64,000 bases of DNA from Arachis hypogaea (Eukaryota; Streptophyta; Magnoliopsida; Fabales; Fabaceae): positions 55,159,559 through 55,223,558 of the forward strand of contig NC_092040.1 of NCBI RefSeq assembly GCF_003086295.3, read 5' to 3'. The notes beneath the pieces were generated by a model. That model saw nothing but the letters and a program-made list of their open reading frames with translations, did no database searches and was not told the DNA's origin. Positions 34,570 through 43,520 of this stretch are shown here, in pieces (position 1 is the stretch's first letter; every line of letters begins with the position of its first letter). The translations under genes and the position numbers were made by a program.

Positions 34570-35098
34570 GACTAAATCCCCATTTTGGTCCTTGAGATTC
34601 ACGCGATTACTCATTTTGGTCCTCGAAATTCAAAATTACCTATACTGGTCCTCCAGTTTCAAGTTTTGGCACCAATATGGTCCCTCAACTCTTTCCGGTG
34701 ATGATTAGGCAAATGGAGTGCTGAGATGACACATTTCCTGTCACGTTGGACACTGTAACGGCTAGTTAATGTGGCGAGGGTTGTATTTGTATCCAATTTA
34801 GTCCCCCTTATTAAAACTTTGTCATTATAACTCAGATAAATAATAAGATAATTAGGGTTTCATAGACTAAATTGGATACAAATACAACCCTCGCCACATT
34901 AACTAGCCGTTACAGCGTCCAACGTGACAGGAAGGGTGTCATCTCAGCACTCCATTTGCCTAATCATCACCGGAAAGAGTCGAGGGACCATATTGGTGCC
35001 AAAACTTGAATCTGGAGGACTAGTATAGGTAATTTTGAATTTCAGGGACCAAAATGAGTAATCGCGTGAATCTTAGGGACCAAAATGGGGATTTAGTC
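34570..35098. mobile_element. Mutator-like fold-back MITE (529 bp)
   Basis: Termini GACTAAATCCCCATTTTGG and its complement at the right end. Nearly the whole element is a long inverted repeat around a ~90-bp centre. Flanked by the 10-bp direct repeat GATGAACCTC (34560-34569 and 35099-35108). Long TIRs and a 9-11 bp TSD fit Mutator-type non-autonomous elements. No ORF. Confidence 0.88.
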
Positions 35099-35551
35099 GA
35101 TGAACCTCCTTTGCTCACAAAAGAACTGGATGACTTGTCTAGGCAGAAACTGCCTCAAAAGAGACAGGATCCTGGGAAGTTTTCAATACCTTGTACCATA
35201 GGCACCATGACCTTCAAGAAGGCCTTGTGTGACTTAGGGTCAAGTGTAAACCTCATGCCCCTCTCTGTAATGGAGAAGTTAGGGATCTTTGAGGTGCAAG
35301 CTGCAAAAATCTCACTAGAGATGGCAGACAACTCAAGAAAACAAGCCTATGGACTTGTAGAGGATGTTCTGGTTAACGTTGAAGACCATTACATCCCTAC
35401 TGATTTCATAGTCCTAGAGACTGGGAAGTGCATGGATGAATCCATCATCCTTGGCAGACCCTTCCTAGCCACAGCAAAGGCTGTGATTGATGTTGATAGA
35501 GGAGAGTTGATCATTCAAGTGAATGAAGAATCCTTGGTGTTTAAGGCCTAA
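35099..35551 (+). pseudogene. Protease domain of A (continuation of gag-pro)
   Basis: About 150 codons ending at TAA 35549-35551. Motif CDLGSSVNLMPLS (Asp at 35231), then ILGRPFLATAKAVIDVDRG, typical of the retropepsin of this branch. In B and F the same point continues into RT; here the frame stops soon after (VFKA), so there is no pol. The bases upstream to 35054 are MITE sequence in frame and not part of the protein. Confidence 0.85.
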
Positions 35552-35627
35552 GGGTATCCCTCTGTCATCATGGAGAGGAAGCATGAAGAGCTTCTCTCAA
35601 AACAGAGCCAAACAGAGCCCCCACAGT

Positions 35628-35714
35628 CAAACTCTAAGTTTGGTGTTGGGAGGCCACAACCAAACTCTAAGTTTGGTGTTGAACCCCCACATTCAAACTC
35701 TAAGTTTGGTGTTG
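35628..35714 (+). repeat. Three 33-bp tandem copies with TAAGTTTGGTGTTG
   Basis: CAAACTCTAAGTTTGGTGTTG starts at 35628, 35661 and 35694. It lies at the place where pol should be and contains the LTR-border motif of the family. Confidence 0.8.
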
Positions 35715-35794
35715 GGAGGTTCCAACACGGTTCTGAGTATCTGTGAGGCTCCATGAGAGTCCTCTGTCAAGCTAATGACAATAAAGAAGCGCTT

Positions 35795-35812
35795 GTTGGG
35801 AGGCAACCCAAT
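35795..35812 (+). promoter_or_regulatory. AGGCAA-loop hairpin (A)
   Basis: GTTGGG-AGGCAA-CCCAAT: 5-bp stem plus a G-T wobble, preceded by AATAAAGAAGCGCTT as in B and F. It marks the post-pol border, directly reached from protease. Confidence 0.65.
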
Positions 35813-35959
35813 GTTTTATAATTAACTATTTTCTTTTGTTATTTTATGTCTTTTGTAGGTTGATGATCATAAGAAGTCACAAAATCCATGAAAAAAGCAA
35901 AAATAGAATGAAAAACAGAATGAAAAAACAGGAAGAAAAACAGCACACCCTGGAGGACG

Positions 35960-36145
35960 CACCCACTGGCGTTTAAACGCCAGTGAGGTTAGCTGGTGGG
36001 CGTTTAACGCCCAGTCTGGCACCATTCTGGGCGTTTAACGCCAGAAAGGGGCACCAGACTGGCGTTAAACGCCAGAAAGGGGCAAGATGCTGGCGTTAAA
36101 CGCCAGAAATGGGCACCAGCCCGGCGTTTAACGCCAGAAATGGCA
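35960..36145. repeat. GGCGTTTAACGCC array after protease in A
   Basis: Six palindromes in about 180 bp, centres alternating between A and T, with arms often extended to CTGGCGTT/AACGCCAG. Confidence 0.75.
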
Positions 36146-36555
36146 CAAAACGTGATTTTGCATGCCATTTGGTGCAGGGATGACTTTTCCTTGACACCTC
36201 AGGATCTGTGGACCCCACAGGATCCCCACCTACCCTACCACTCTCTCTCTTCTTCACCAATCACCTCAACACCTCTTCCCCAAAAACCCCTCACCTATCA
36301 AATCCCATCTTTCTCTTCACCACTCACATCCATCCTTCATAAAACCCCACCTACCTCACCATTCAAATTCAAACCACTTTCCCACCCAAACCCACCCTCA
36401 AATGGCCGAACATCTCTCTCCCCCTCTCCTATATCAACCCTCCTTCACTCCTTCATTTTCACACACCTTAAACACTACTTCTTCTCCCTTTTGGCCGAAC
36501 ACAAAGCCCTCTCCATCTCCTTCATTTCTTCTTCTTCTACTCTCTTCTTTCTTCT

Positions 36556-36575
36556 TTTGCTCGAGGATGAGCAAA
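36556..36575 (+). promoter_or_regulatory. AGGA-loop hairpin (A, upstream of the 3' ORF)
   Basis: TTTGCTCG-AGGA-TGAGCAAA: 8-bp stem with one G-T wobble next to the loop. TTTTAAGTTTGGTGTGG follows, and the 3' ORF ATG is 54 nt downstream. Confidence 0.65.
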
Positions 36576-36629
36576 CATTTTAAGTTTGGTGTGGTAAAAG
36601 CATTGCTTTTTGTTTTTCCATAACCATTC

Positions 36630-37754
36630 ATGGCATCCAAGGCCGGAGAAACCTCTAGAAAGAGGAAAGGGAAGGCAAAGGCTTCCACCTCCGAGTCATG
36701 GGAGATGGAAAGATTCATCTCAAGGGTGCATCAAGACCATTTCTATGAAGTTGTGGCCTTGAAGAAGGTGATCCCCGAGGTCCCTTTTTCACTCAAAAAG
36801 GGTGAATATCCGGAGATCCGACATGAGATCCGAAGAAGAGGTTGGGAAGTTCTTACCAACCCCATTCAACAAGTCGGAATCTTGATGGTTCAAGAGTTCT
36901 ATGCCAATGCATGGATCACCAAGAACCATGACCAAAGTGTGAACCCGAATCCAAAGAATTATCTTACTATGGTTCGGGGGAAATACTTGGATTTTAGTCC
37001 GGAAAGTGTGAGGGTGGCGTTCAACTTGCCTATGATGCAAGGAGATGAACATCCTTACACTAGAAGGGTCAACTTTGATCAAAGGTTGGACCAAGTCCTC
37101 ACAGTCATATGTGAAGAGGGCACCCAATGGAAGAGAGATTCAAGAGGAAAGCCGGTTCAATTAAGAAGGCATGACCTCAAGCCCGTGGCTAGAGGATGGT
37201 TAGAGTTCATACAACGCTCAATCATTCCCACTAGCAACCGGTCCGAAGTTACCATAGACCGGGCTATCATGATCCATAGCATCATGATTGAAGAAGAAAT
37301 AGAGGTTCATGAGGTTATAGCCCAAGAACTCTATAAGGTGGCGGACAAGTCCTCTACCTTGACAAGGTTAGCCTTTCCTCATCTCATTTGTCACCTCTGT
37401 TATTCAGTGGGAGTTGACATAGATGGAGACACCCCCATTGATGAGGACAAGCCCATCACTAAGAAAAGAATGGAGCACACAAGAGATCCCACTCATCATG
37501 AGATCCCTGAGATCCCTCAAGGGATGCACTTTCCTCCACAAAACTATTGGGAGCAATTAAACACCTCCCTAGGAGAGTTGAGTTCCAACATGGGACAACT
37601 AAGGATGGAGCATCAAGAACACTCCATCATCCTCCATGAAATTAGAGAAGATCAAAGAATCATGAGGGAGGAGCAACAAAGACAAGGAAGAGACATTGAG
37701 GAGCTCAAGCACTCCATAGGATCTTCAAGAGGAAGAAAGAGCCGCCATCACTAA
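36630..37754 (+). CDS. 3' ORF of A, putative plant transposon protein domain
   Basis: 374 codons, intact, from ATG 36630 (MASKAGETSRKRKGK, a basic start that could be a nuclear signal). The central domain includes RRRGWEVLTNP, MVQEFYANAW, MVRGKYLDFS, then RGWLEFIQRSIIPTSNRSEVT. A C-terminal coiled coil follows (IREDQRIMREEQQRQGRDIEEL). I associate this with the Pfam 'putative plant transposon protein' family found in Athila-like elements; the function is unknown. No signal peptide or membrane helix is evident, which argues against an envelope role. It is homologous to F's 55039-56152 and I's fragment. Confidence 0.75.
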   Translation: MASKAGETSRKRKGKAKASTSESWEMERFISRVHQDHFYEVVALKKVIPEVPFSLKKGEYPEIRHEIRRRGWEVLTNPIQQVGILMVQEFYANAWITKNHDQSVNPNPKNYLTMVRGKYLDFSPESVRVAFNLPMMQGDEHPYTRRVNFDQRLDQVLTVICEEGTQWKRDSRGKPVQLRRHDLKPVARGWLEFIQRSIIPTSNRSEVTIDRAIMIHSIMIEEEIEVHEVIAQELYKVADKSSTLTRLAFPHLICHLCYSVGVDIDGDTPIDEDKPITKKRMEHTRDPTHHEIPEIPQGMHFPPQNYWEQLNTSLGELSSNMGQLRMEHQEHSIILHEIREDQRIMREEQQRQGRDIEELKHSIGSSRGRKSRHH

Positions 37755-38531
37755 GGTGGACCCGTTCCTTGATTTCCTTGTTCTTTATTCTTCTGTTTTT
37801 CGAATTTTATGCTTATGTTTGTCCATGTTTGTGTCTTGTGATCATTAGTGTCTTAGTGTCTATGCCTTAAAGATATGAATGTCCTATGAATCCATCACCT
37901 CTCTTGAATACAAACGTGCTTAATTGAAAAAGAAAGAATTGCATGAATGTTGGCTCTTGAAAGAATGATGAAAAAGGAGACATGTTATTGAGGATCTGAA
38001 AAATCATTAAAATGATTCTTGAAGCAAGAAAAAGCAATGAAAAAAAAAAGAGAGAAAAATTTCGAAAAAAAAAAGAGAGAAAAAGAAAAAGAAAAAAAAA
38101 AGAAAAGAAAAAGAAAGAAATAAAGTTGTGATCCAAGGCAATAAGAGTGTGCTTAAGAACCCTGGACACCTCTAATTGGGGACTCTAGCAAAGCTGAGTC
38201 ACAATCTGAAAAGGTTCACCCCATTATGTGTCTGTGGCATGTATGTATCCGGTGGTAATACTGGAAGACAGAGTGCTTTGGGCCACAGCCAAGACTCAAT
38301 AAGTAGCTTTGTTCAAGAATCATCATACTTTACTAGGAGAATCATTAACACTATCTGGATTCTAAGTTCCTAAAGAAGCCAACCATTCTGAATTTCAAAG
38401 GATAGAGTGAGATGCCAAAACTATTCAGAGACAAAAAGCTAAAAGCCCCGCTCATCTAATTAATACTGATCTTCATAGATGTTGTTGGAATTCATTGCAT
38501 ATTCTCTTCTTTTTATCTTATTTGATTTTCA
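37755..38531 (+). other. 3' untranslated region of A
   Basis: Contains a purine-rich tract (38036-38126) and the family phrase CTGAGTCACAATCTGAAAAGG. No gene. Confidence 0.6.
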
Positions 38532-38551
38532 GTTGCTTGAGGACAAGCAAC
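38532..38551 (+). promoter_or_regulatory. AGGA-loop hairpin (A, LTR-border copy)
   Basis: GTTGCTTGAGGACAAGCAAC, a perfect 8-bp stem, 18 nt before the 3' LTR. The intervening sequence is AATTTAAGTTTGGTGTTG, not a normal polypurine tract. Confidence 0.65.
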
Positions 38552-38569
38552 AATTTAAGTTTGGTGTTG

Positions 38570-40304
38570 TGATGAGCGGATAATTTGTATGCTTTTTGGC
38601 ATTGTTTTTAGTATGTTTTTAGTATGATATAGTTAGTTTTTAGTATATTTTTATTAGTTTTTAGTTAAAATTCACCTTTCTGGACTTTACTATGAGTTTG
38701 TGTGTTTTTCTGTGATTTCAGGTATTTTCTGGCTGAAATTGAGGGACCTGAGCAAAAATCTGATTCAGAGACTGAAAAGGACTGCAGATGCTGTTGGATT
38801 CTGACCTCCCTGCATTCGAAGTGGATTTTCTGGAGCTATAGAAGCCCAATTGGCGCGCTCTCAACGGTGTTGGAAAGTAGACATCCTGGGCTTTCCAGCA
38901 ATATATGATAGTTTATACTTTGCCCAAGATTTGATGGCCCAAACCGGCGTTCAAAGTCACCCTCAGGAATCCCAGCGTTAAACGCTGGAACTGGCACCCA
39001 AATGGGAGTTAAACGCCCAAACTGGCACTAAAGCTGGCGTTTAACTCCAAGAAGAGTCTCTGCACGAAAATGCTTCATTGCTCAGCCCAAGCACACACCA
39101 AGTGGGCCCGGAAGTGGATTTTTATGTCATTTACTCATTTCTGTACACCTTAGGCTACTAGTTTTCTATAAGTAGGACCTTTGACTATTGTATTGAGGAG
39201 TCTTTCGATCTTTAGATCTTTTGATCATGTTTTTATGATTGAACCCTCTTTGGGAGGCTGGCCATTCGGCCATGCCTAGACCTTATGCTTATGTATTTTC
39301 AACGGTGGAGTTTCTACACACCATAGATTAAAGTGTGGAGCTCTGCTGTACCTCGAGTATTAATGCAATTACTATTGTTCTTCCATTCAATTCCGCTTCT
39401 TCTTGTTCTAAGATATCACTTGTTCTTCAACTTGATGAATGTGATGATCCGTGACACTCATCATCATTCTCACCCATGAAGGTGACTGACAACCATTCTT
39501 GTTCTACAAGCGATCAAGGCTCTAGTGAATATCTCTTGGATTCCTGATTGCACGATGCATGGTTGATCGCCTGACAACCGAGTGCTCGTCTGACAAACGA
39601 GCCAACCATTCCGTGAGATCAGAGTCTTCGTGGTATAGGCGAGAACTGATGGCAGCATTCAAGAGAATCCGGAAGGTCTAACCTTGTCTGTGGTATTCTG
39701 AGTAGGATTCAATGACTGAATGACTGTGACGAGCTTCAAACTCCTGAAGGCGGGGCGTTAGTGACAGACGCAAAAGAATCACTGGATTCTATTCCGGCTT
39801 GATTGAGAACCGACAGATGAATTCCGCTATGCTGTGACAGAGCATATGCAATCGCTTTCACTGAGAGGATGGGAGGTAGCCATTGACAACGGTGAAACCC
39901 TACACAAGTTTGCCATGGAAAGGAATGAGAAGGATTGGATGAAGACAGTAGGAAAGCAGAGAGACGGAAGGGAAAGCATCTTCATGCGCTTATCTGAAGT
40001 TCCTACCAATGAATTACATAAGTATCTCTATCTTTACCTTTGTGTTATTTTCGTTCATCACCATATCCAATTGAGTTTGCCTGACTAAGATTTACAAGAT
40101 GACCATAGCTTGCTTCAATACTAACAATCTCCGTGGGATCGACCCTTACTCGCGTAAGGTTTATTACTTGGACGACCCAGTACACTTGCTGGTTAGTTGT
40201 GCGAAGTTGTGTAATGCCATGGTATTGAGCTACCAAGTTTTTGGAGTTCATGACCGGGGATTATGAGAGTTGTGAAAAAGTATTGTTCACAATTTCGCGC
40301 ACCA
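38570..40304 (+). repeat. 3' LTR of A (1735 bp)
   Basis: Nearly identical to 29414-31151. Ends CGCACCA directly before the GCTAC repeat and B's pol. Confidence 0.93.
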
Positions 40305-40309
40305 GCTAC

Positions 40310-41523
40310 AATCAAAGAAATTGATCACAGATGCAAAGTACTATCTTTGGGATGAACCATATCTCTTTAAGAGATGTGCAGACGGAGTAATCCGTAGATG
40401 TGTGCCTAAAGAAGAAGCACAGAAGATCCTTTGGCATTGCCATGGATCACAGTATGGAGGACATTTTGGAAGTGAGCGAACAGCCACAAGAGTCCTCCAA
40501 AGTGGCTTCTACTGGCCTACTCTCTATAAAGATTCCCGAGCGTTTGTGCTTAATTGTGACAGTTGCCAAAGATCTGGCAATCTACCTCACAGTTATGCCA
40601 TGCCTCAACAAGGGATCTTGGAGATTGAGTTGTTTGATGTATGGGGCATTGACTTCATGGGACCTTTCCCACCATCATACTCAAACACTTATATTCTGGT
40701 GGCAGTGGATTATGTATCCAAATGGGTGGAGGCTATTGCAACACCCACTAATGACACTAAAACAGTGTTAAAATTCCTCCAGAAACACATCTTCAGCAGA
40801 TTTGGTACCCCTAGAGTATTAATCAGTGATGGGGGCACTCATTTCTGCAATAAACAGCTTTACTCTGCTTTGGTTCGTTATGGAGTTAGCCACAGGGTGG
40901 CCACTCCATATCATCCACAGACTAATAGGCAAGCTGAAGTCTCAAATAGAGAACTCAAAAGAATCCTGGAACGGACTGTAATTAACCGTAGAAGGGATTG
41001 GGCAAGGAGCTTGGATGATGCTCTGTGGGCATACAGAACAGCATTCAAGACCCCTATAGGGACCTCTCCATACCAGCTTGTGTATGGAAAGGCATGTCAC
41101 TTGCCAGTGGAACTGGAACACAAGGCCTACTGGGCAACCAGATTCCTAAACCTTGATGCCAAGTTAGCTGGAGAAAAACGATTGCTCCAGTTAAATGAGC
41201 TAAAGGAATTTAGACTCAATGCTTTCGAGAATGCAAAAATATACAAAGAGAAAGCGAAAAGATGGCATGATAAGAAATTGTCATCCAGAGTCTTTGAGTC
41301 GGGGCAGAAAGTTCTGCTATTTAATTCTAGGCTCAAATTATTCCCTGGGAAATTAAAATCCCGGTGGAGAGGTCCACATGTAATTACAAGTGTATCACCA
41401 TATGGATACATAGAGCTTCAGGATAATGACTCTAACAAAAAGTTCATTGTTAATGGACAGAGAATTAAACATTATCTTGAAAGTAACTTCGAGCAAGAAT
41501 GCTCAAAACTGAGACTTGATTAA
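40310..41523 (+). pseudogene. Pol of B, 3' part: integrase
   Basis: Continues pol after A. HHCC zinc-binding region near 40437-40570 ([12 protein letters not shown], then NCDSCQRSG). Catalytic core: first Asp in GIDFMGPFP (about 40650), second Asp in LISDGGTHF, Glu in [11 protein letters not shown]-terminal region follows ([19 protein letters not shown]). Ends TAA 41521-41523. One change is notable: the usual HPQTNGQAE reads [10 protein letters not shown] single coding break (the A insertion) separates it from RT. Confidence 0.9.
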
Positions 41524-41564
41524 AGCTCAGTGGTAGTCCAGCTAAAGACAATAAAGAAGCGCTT

Positions 41565-41582
41565 GCTGGGAGGCAACCCAGC
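41565..41582 (+). promoter_or_regulatory. AGGCAA-loop hairpin (B)
   Basis: GCTGGGAGGCAACCCAGC, perfect 6-bp stem, 41 nt after the integrase stop, preceded by AATAAAGAAGCGCTT. Confidence 0.65.
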
Positions 41583-41704
41583 CATTTACAAAGTTTATTT
41601 ACTAATTAAATAAATTTCCTTTTTTTACAGGTATGAGTCCAAGTATCTTCAAAGGGTAAAAATAGCAATTGATTGAATTCACAGAGTTACAGGGAAATTT
41701 GGAA

Positions 41705-41920
41705 GCTCACTGGCGTGAAAAAGCCAGTAAGAAACATTTTGGGCGTTGAACGCCCAAAAGAAGCACCCACTGGGCGTTCAACGCCAGTAAGGGTAGCCAT
41801 CTGGGCGTTCAACGCCAGAAAGAAGCATCAGCTGGGCGTTGAACGCCCAGGAGAAGCAACAATTGGGCGTTAAACGCCCAAAACATGCACCAGTTGGGCG
41901 TTTAACGCCAGGATGGTGGG
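41705..41920. repeat. GGCGTTNAACGCC array after integrase in B
   Basis: About six copies (GGGCGTTGAACGCCC, GGGCGTTCAACGCCAG, GGGCGTTTAACGCCAG). The centre base varies (G, C, A, T) while the arms are kept. Confidence 0.75.
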
Positions 41921-42228
41921 GAGGAGGTAAAATTTGTTTTTCTTCACAAATTTTCTAATTTTTATGTTTCAATTCATGATTTCTTGCATAAACATGTTTC
42001 AAAATATCATCCTTCAATTCCAAAAATTTTAATCCTAATTTCTAAAAACCCTAATTTCTAAAATCCCTTTTTCAAAAATATCAAATATATCTTAATTCAT
42101 AAACACAAATCTTTTTCCAATCCAATTCTTTTTCAAATCTTTTTAATTTCTTCTCATATCTTTCTCAACTCATCTTATCTTTTTTTTTTCGAAACTGCCT
42201 CTCCTTCTATTCCTCTCCTTTCCTTTCT

Positions 42229-42248
42229 TTTGCTTGAGGACAAGCAAA
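42229..42248 (+). promoter_or_regulatory. AGGA-loop hairpin (B, upstream copy)
   Basis: TTTGCTTGAGGACAAGCAAA, perfect 8-bp stem. CCTCTAAGTTTGGTGTG follows, and an ATG is 56 nt downstream. Confidence 0.65.
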
Positions 42249-42304
42249 CCTCTAAGTTTGGTGTGATTTGCCATGATCACTGAGCTAAAACTCATTAAGA
42301 TCAT

Positions 42305-42427
42305 GGCACCTAAGGGAACAGGAAGAGCAAGGATGTGAACTTAAGGGAGCTGAAGCGTCAGAAATTAATTCTTGAAGGCACCCCACAGACTAGAGGAACA
42401 TCTACTTCCCAAAACATAGGTCGTTGA
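42305..42427 (+). pseudogene. Internally deleted 3' ORF of B
   Basis: The ATG context and first codons (MAPK) match the start of F's 3' ORF, and the end (ACATCTACTTCCCAAAACAT, then TGA at 42425) matches its last codons (STSQN). About 0.9-1 kb of the body is missing, joined near 42333-42345. The spacing to the hairpin is kept. Confidence 0.6.
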
Positions 42428-43482
42428 GTTCTAATCTTTGCCTTAACTCTGTGATAACTGTTCTTATTAGAAATTTACCTTAGAAGTTATATATTAGTAG
42501 TAGTAATTAGTATCTCTACTTTGATTTTAATTCCAATTAAGTTATAATTTTTTTTCTCATCATCATCAAACATGAATAAAATAGTAGATTTTTAGAATAA
42601 AGAGGCAATATTTTTTTCGAGTTCTTAATAAGAAAAATTCTAATTAATTATATGTGGTGGCAATACTTTTTGTCTTCTGAATGAATGCTTGAACAGTGCA
42701 TATTTTTGATATTGAATTTTATGAATGTTAAAATTGTTGGCTCCTGAAAGAATGATGAACAAGAGAAATGTTATTGATGATCTGAAAAATCATGAAAGTG
42801 ATTCTTGAAGCAAGAAAAAGCAGTGAAAAAGCAAAAGCTTGTACGGAAAAAAAAGGAATAAAATAGAAAGAAAAAGAAAAAGCAAGCAGAAAAAGCCAAT
42901 AGCCCTTAAAACCAAAAGGCAGGGGTAAAAAGGATCCAAAGGCTTTGAGCATCAATGGATAGGAGGGCCCAAGGAAATAAATCCAGGCCTAAGCGGCTAA
43001 ATCAAGCTGTCCCTAACCATGTGCTTGTGGCATGCAGGTCCAAGTGAAAAGCTTGAGACTGAGTGGTTAAAGTCGTGATCCAAAGCAAGAAGAGTGTGCT
43101 TAAGAACTCTGGACACCTCTAATTGGGGACTTTAGCAAAGCTGAGTCACAATCTGAAAAGGTTCACCCAGTTATGTGTCTGTGGCATTTATGTATCCGGT
43201 GGTAATACTGGAAAACAAAATGCTTAGGGCCACGGCCAAGACTCAATAAGTAGCTGTGTTCAAGAATCAACATACTAAACTAGGAGAGTCAATAACACTA
43301 TCTGAATTCTGAGTTCCTATGGATGCCAACCATTCTGAATTTCAAAGGATAAAGTGAGATGCCAAAACTGTTCAGAAGCAAAAAGCTACAAGCCCCGCTC
43401 ATCTAATAAGAATCTGAGCTTCACTTAAAACTCTGAGATATTATTGCTTCTTAATTTCTTTTCATCCTATTTTATTTATCTA
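42428..43482 (+). other. 3' untranslated region of B
   Basis: Contains a purine tract (about 42845-42905) and the CTCTAATTGGGGACTTTAGC segment that also turned up in C's chimeric end. No gene. Confidence 0.6.
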
Positions 43483-43502
43483 GTTGCTTGAGGACAAGCA
43501 AC
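43483..43502 (+). promoter_or_regulatory. AGGA-loop hairpin (B, LTR-border copy)
   Basis: GTTGCTTGAGGACAAGCAAC, perfect 8-bp stem, 18 nt before the 3' LTR. Confidence 0.65.
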
Positions 43503-43520
43503 AGTTTAAGTTTGGTATTG

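Larger units (their letters stand above)
29414..40304 (+). mobile_element. Element A: pol-less LTR retrotransposon (Feral-like) inside B
   Basis: LTRs 29414-31151 and 38570-40304, TSD GCTAC at 29409-29413 and 40305-40309. It encodes gag and protease, then jumps directly to post-pol sequence (no RT, RNase H or integrase), followed by a 374-codon 3' ORF. About 10.9 kb including a fold-back element. About 19 substitutions plus one 3-bp indel between LTRs (about 1.1%, hand count), younger than B as nesting requires. Likeness to peanut Feral (non-autonomous partner of FIDEL) is from memory. Confidence 0.93.

Noticed and set aside
36140..36583. Ser/Pro-rich 147-codon ORF before the 3' ORF of A
   Set aside because: Pyrimidine-rich leader sequence. 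The F equivalent (56172-56588) gives a different low-complexity peptide, and it runs into the AGGA hairpin, so it is probably non-coding.
36630..37754. Envelope gene making A an endogenous retrovirus
   Set aside because: No signal peptide, membrane helix or cleavage site is visible; the sequence fits the plant transposon protein family instead.
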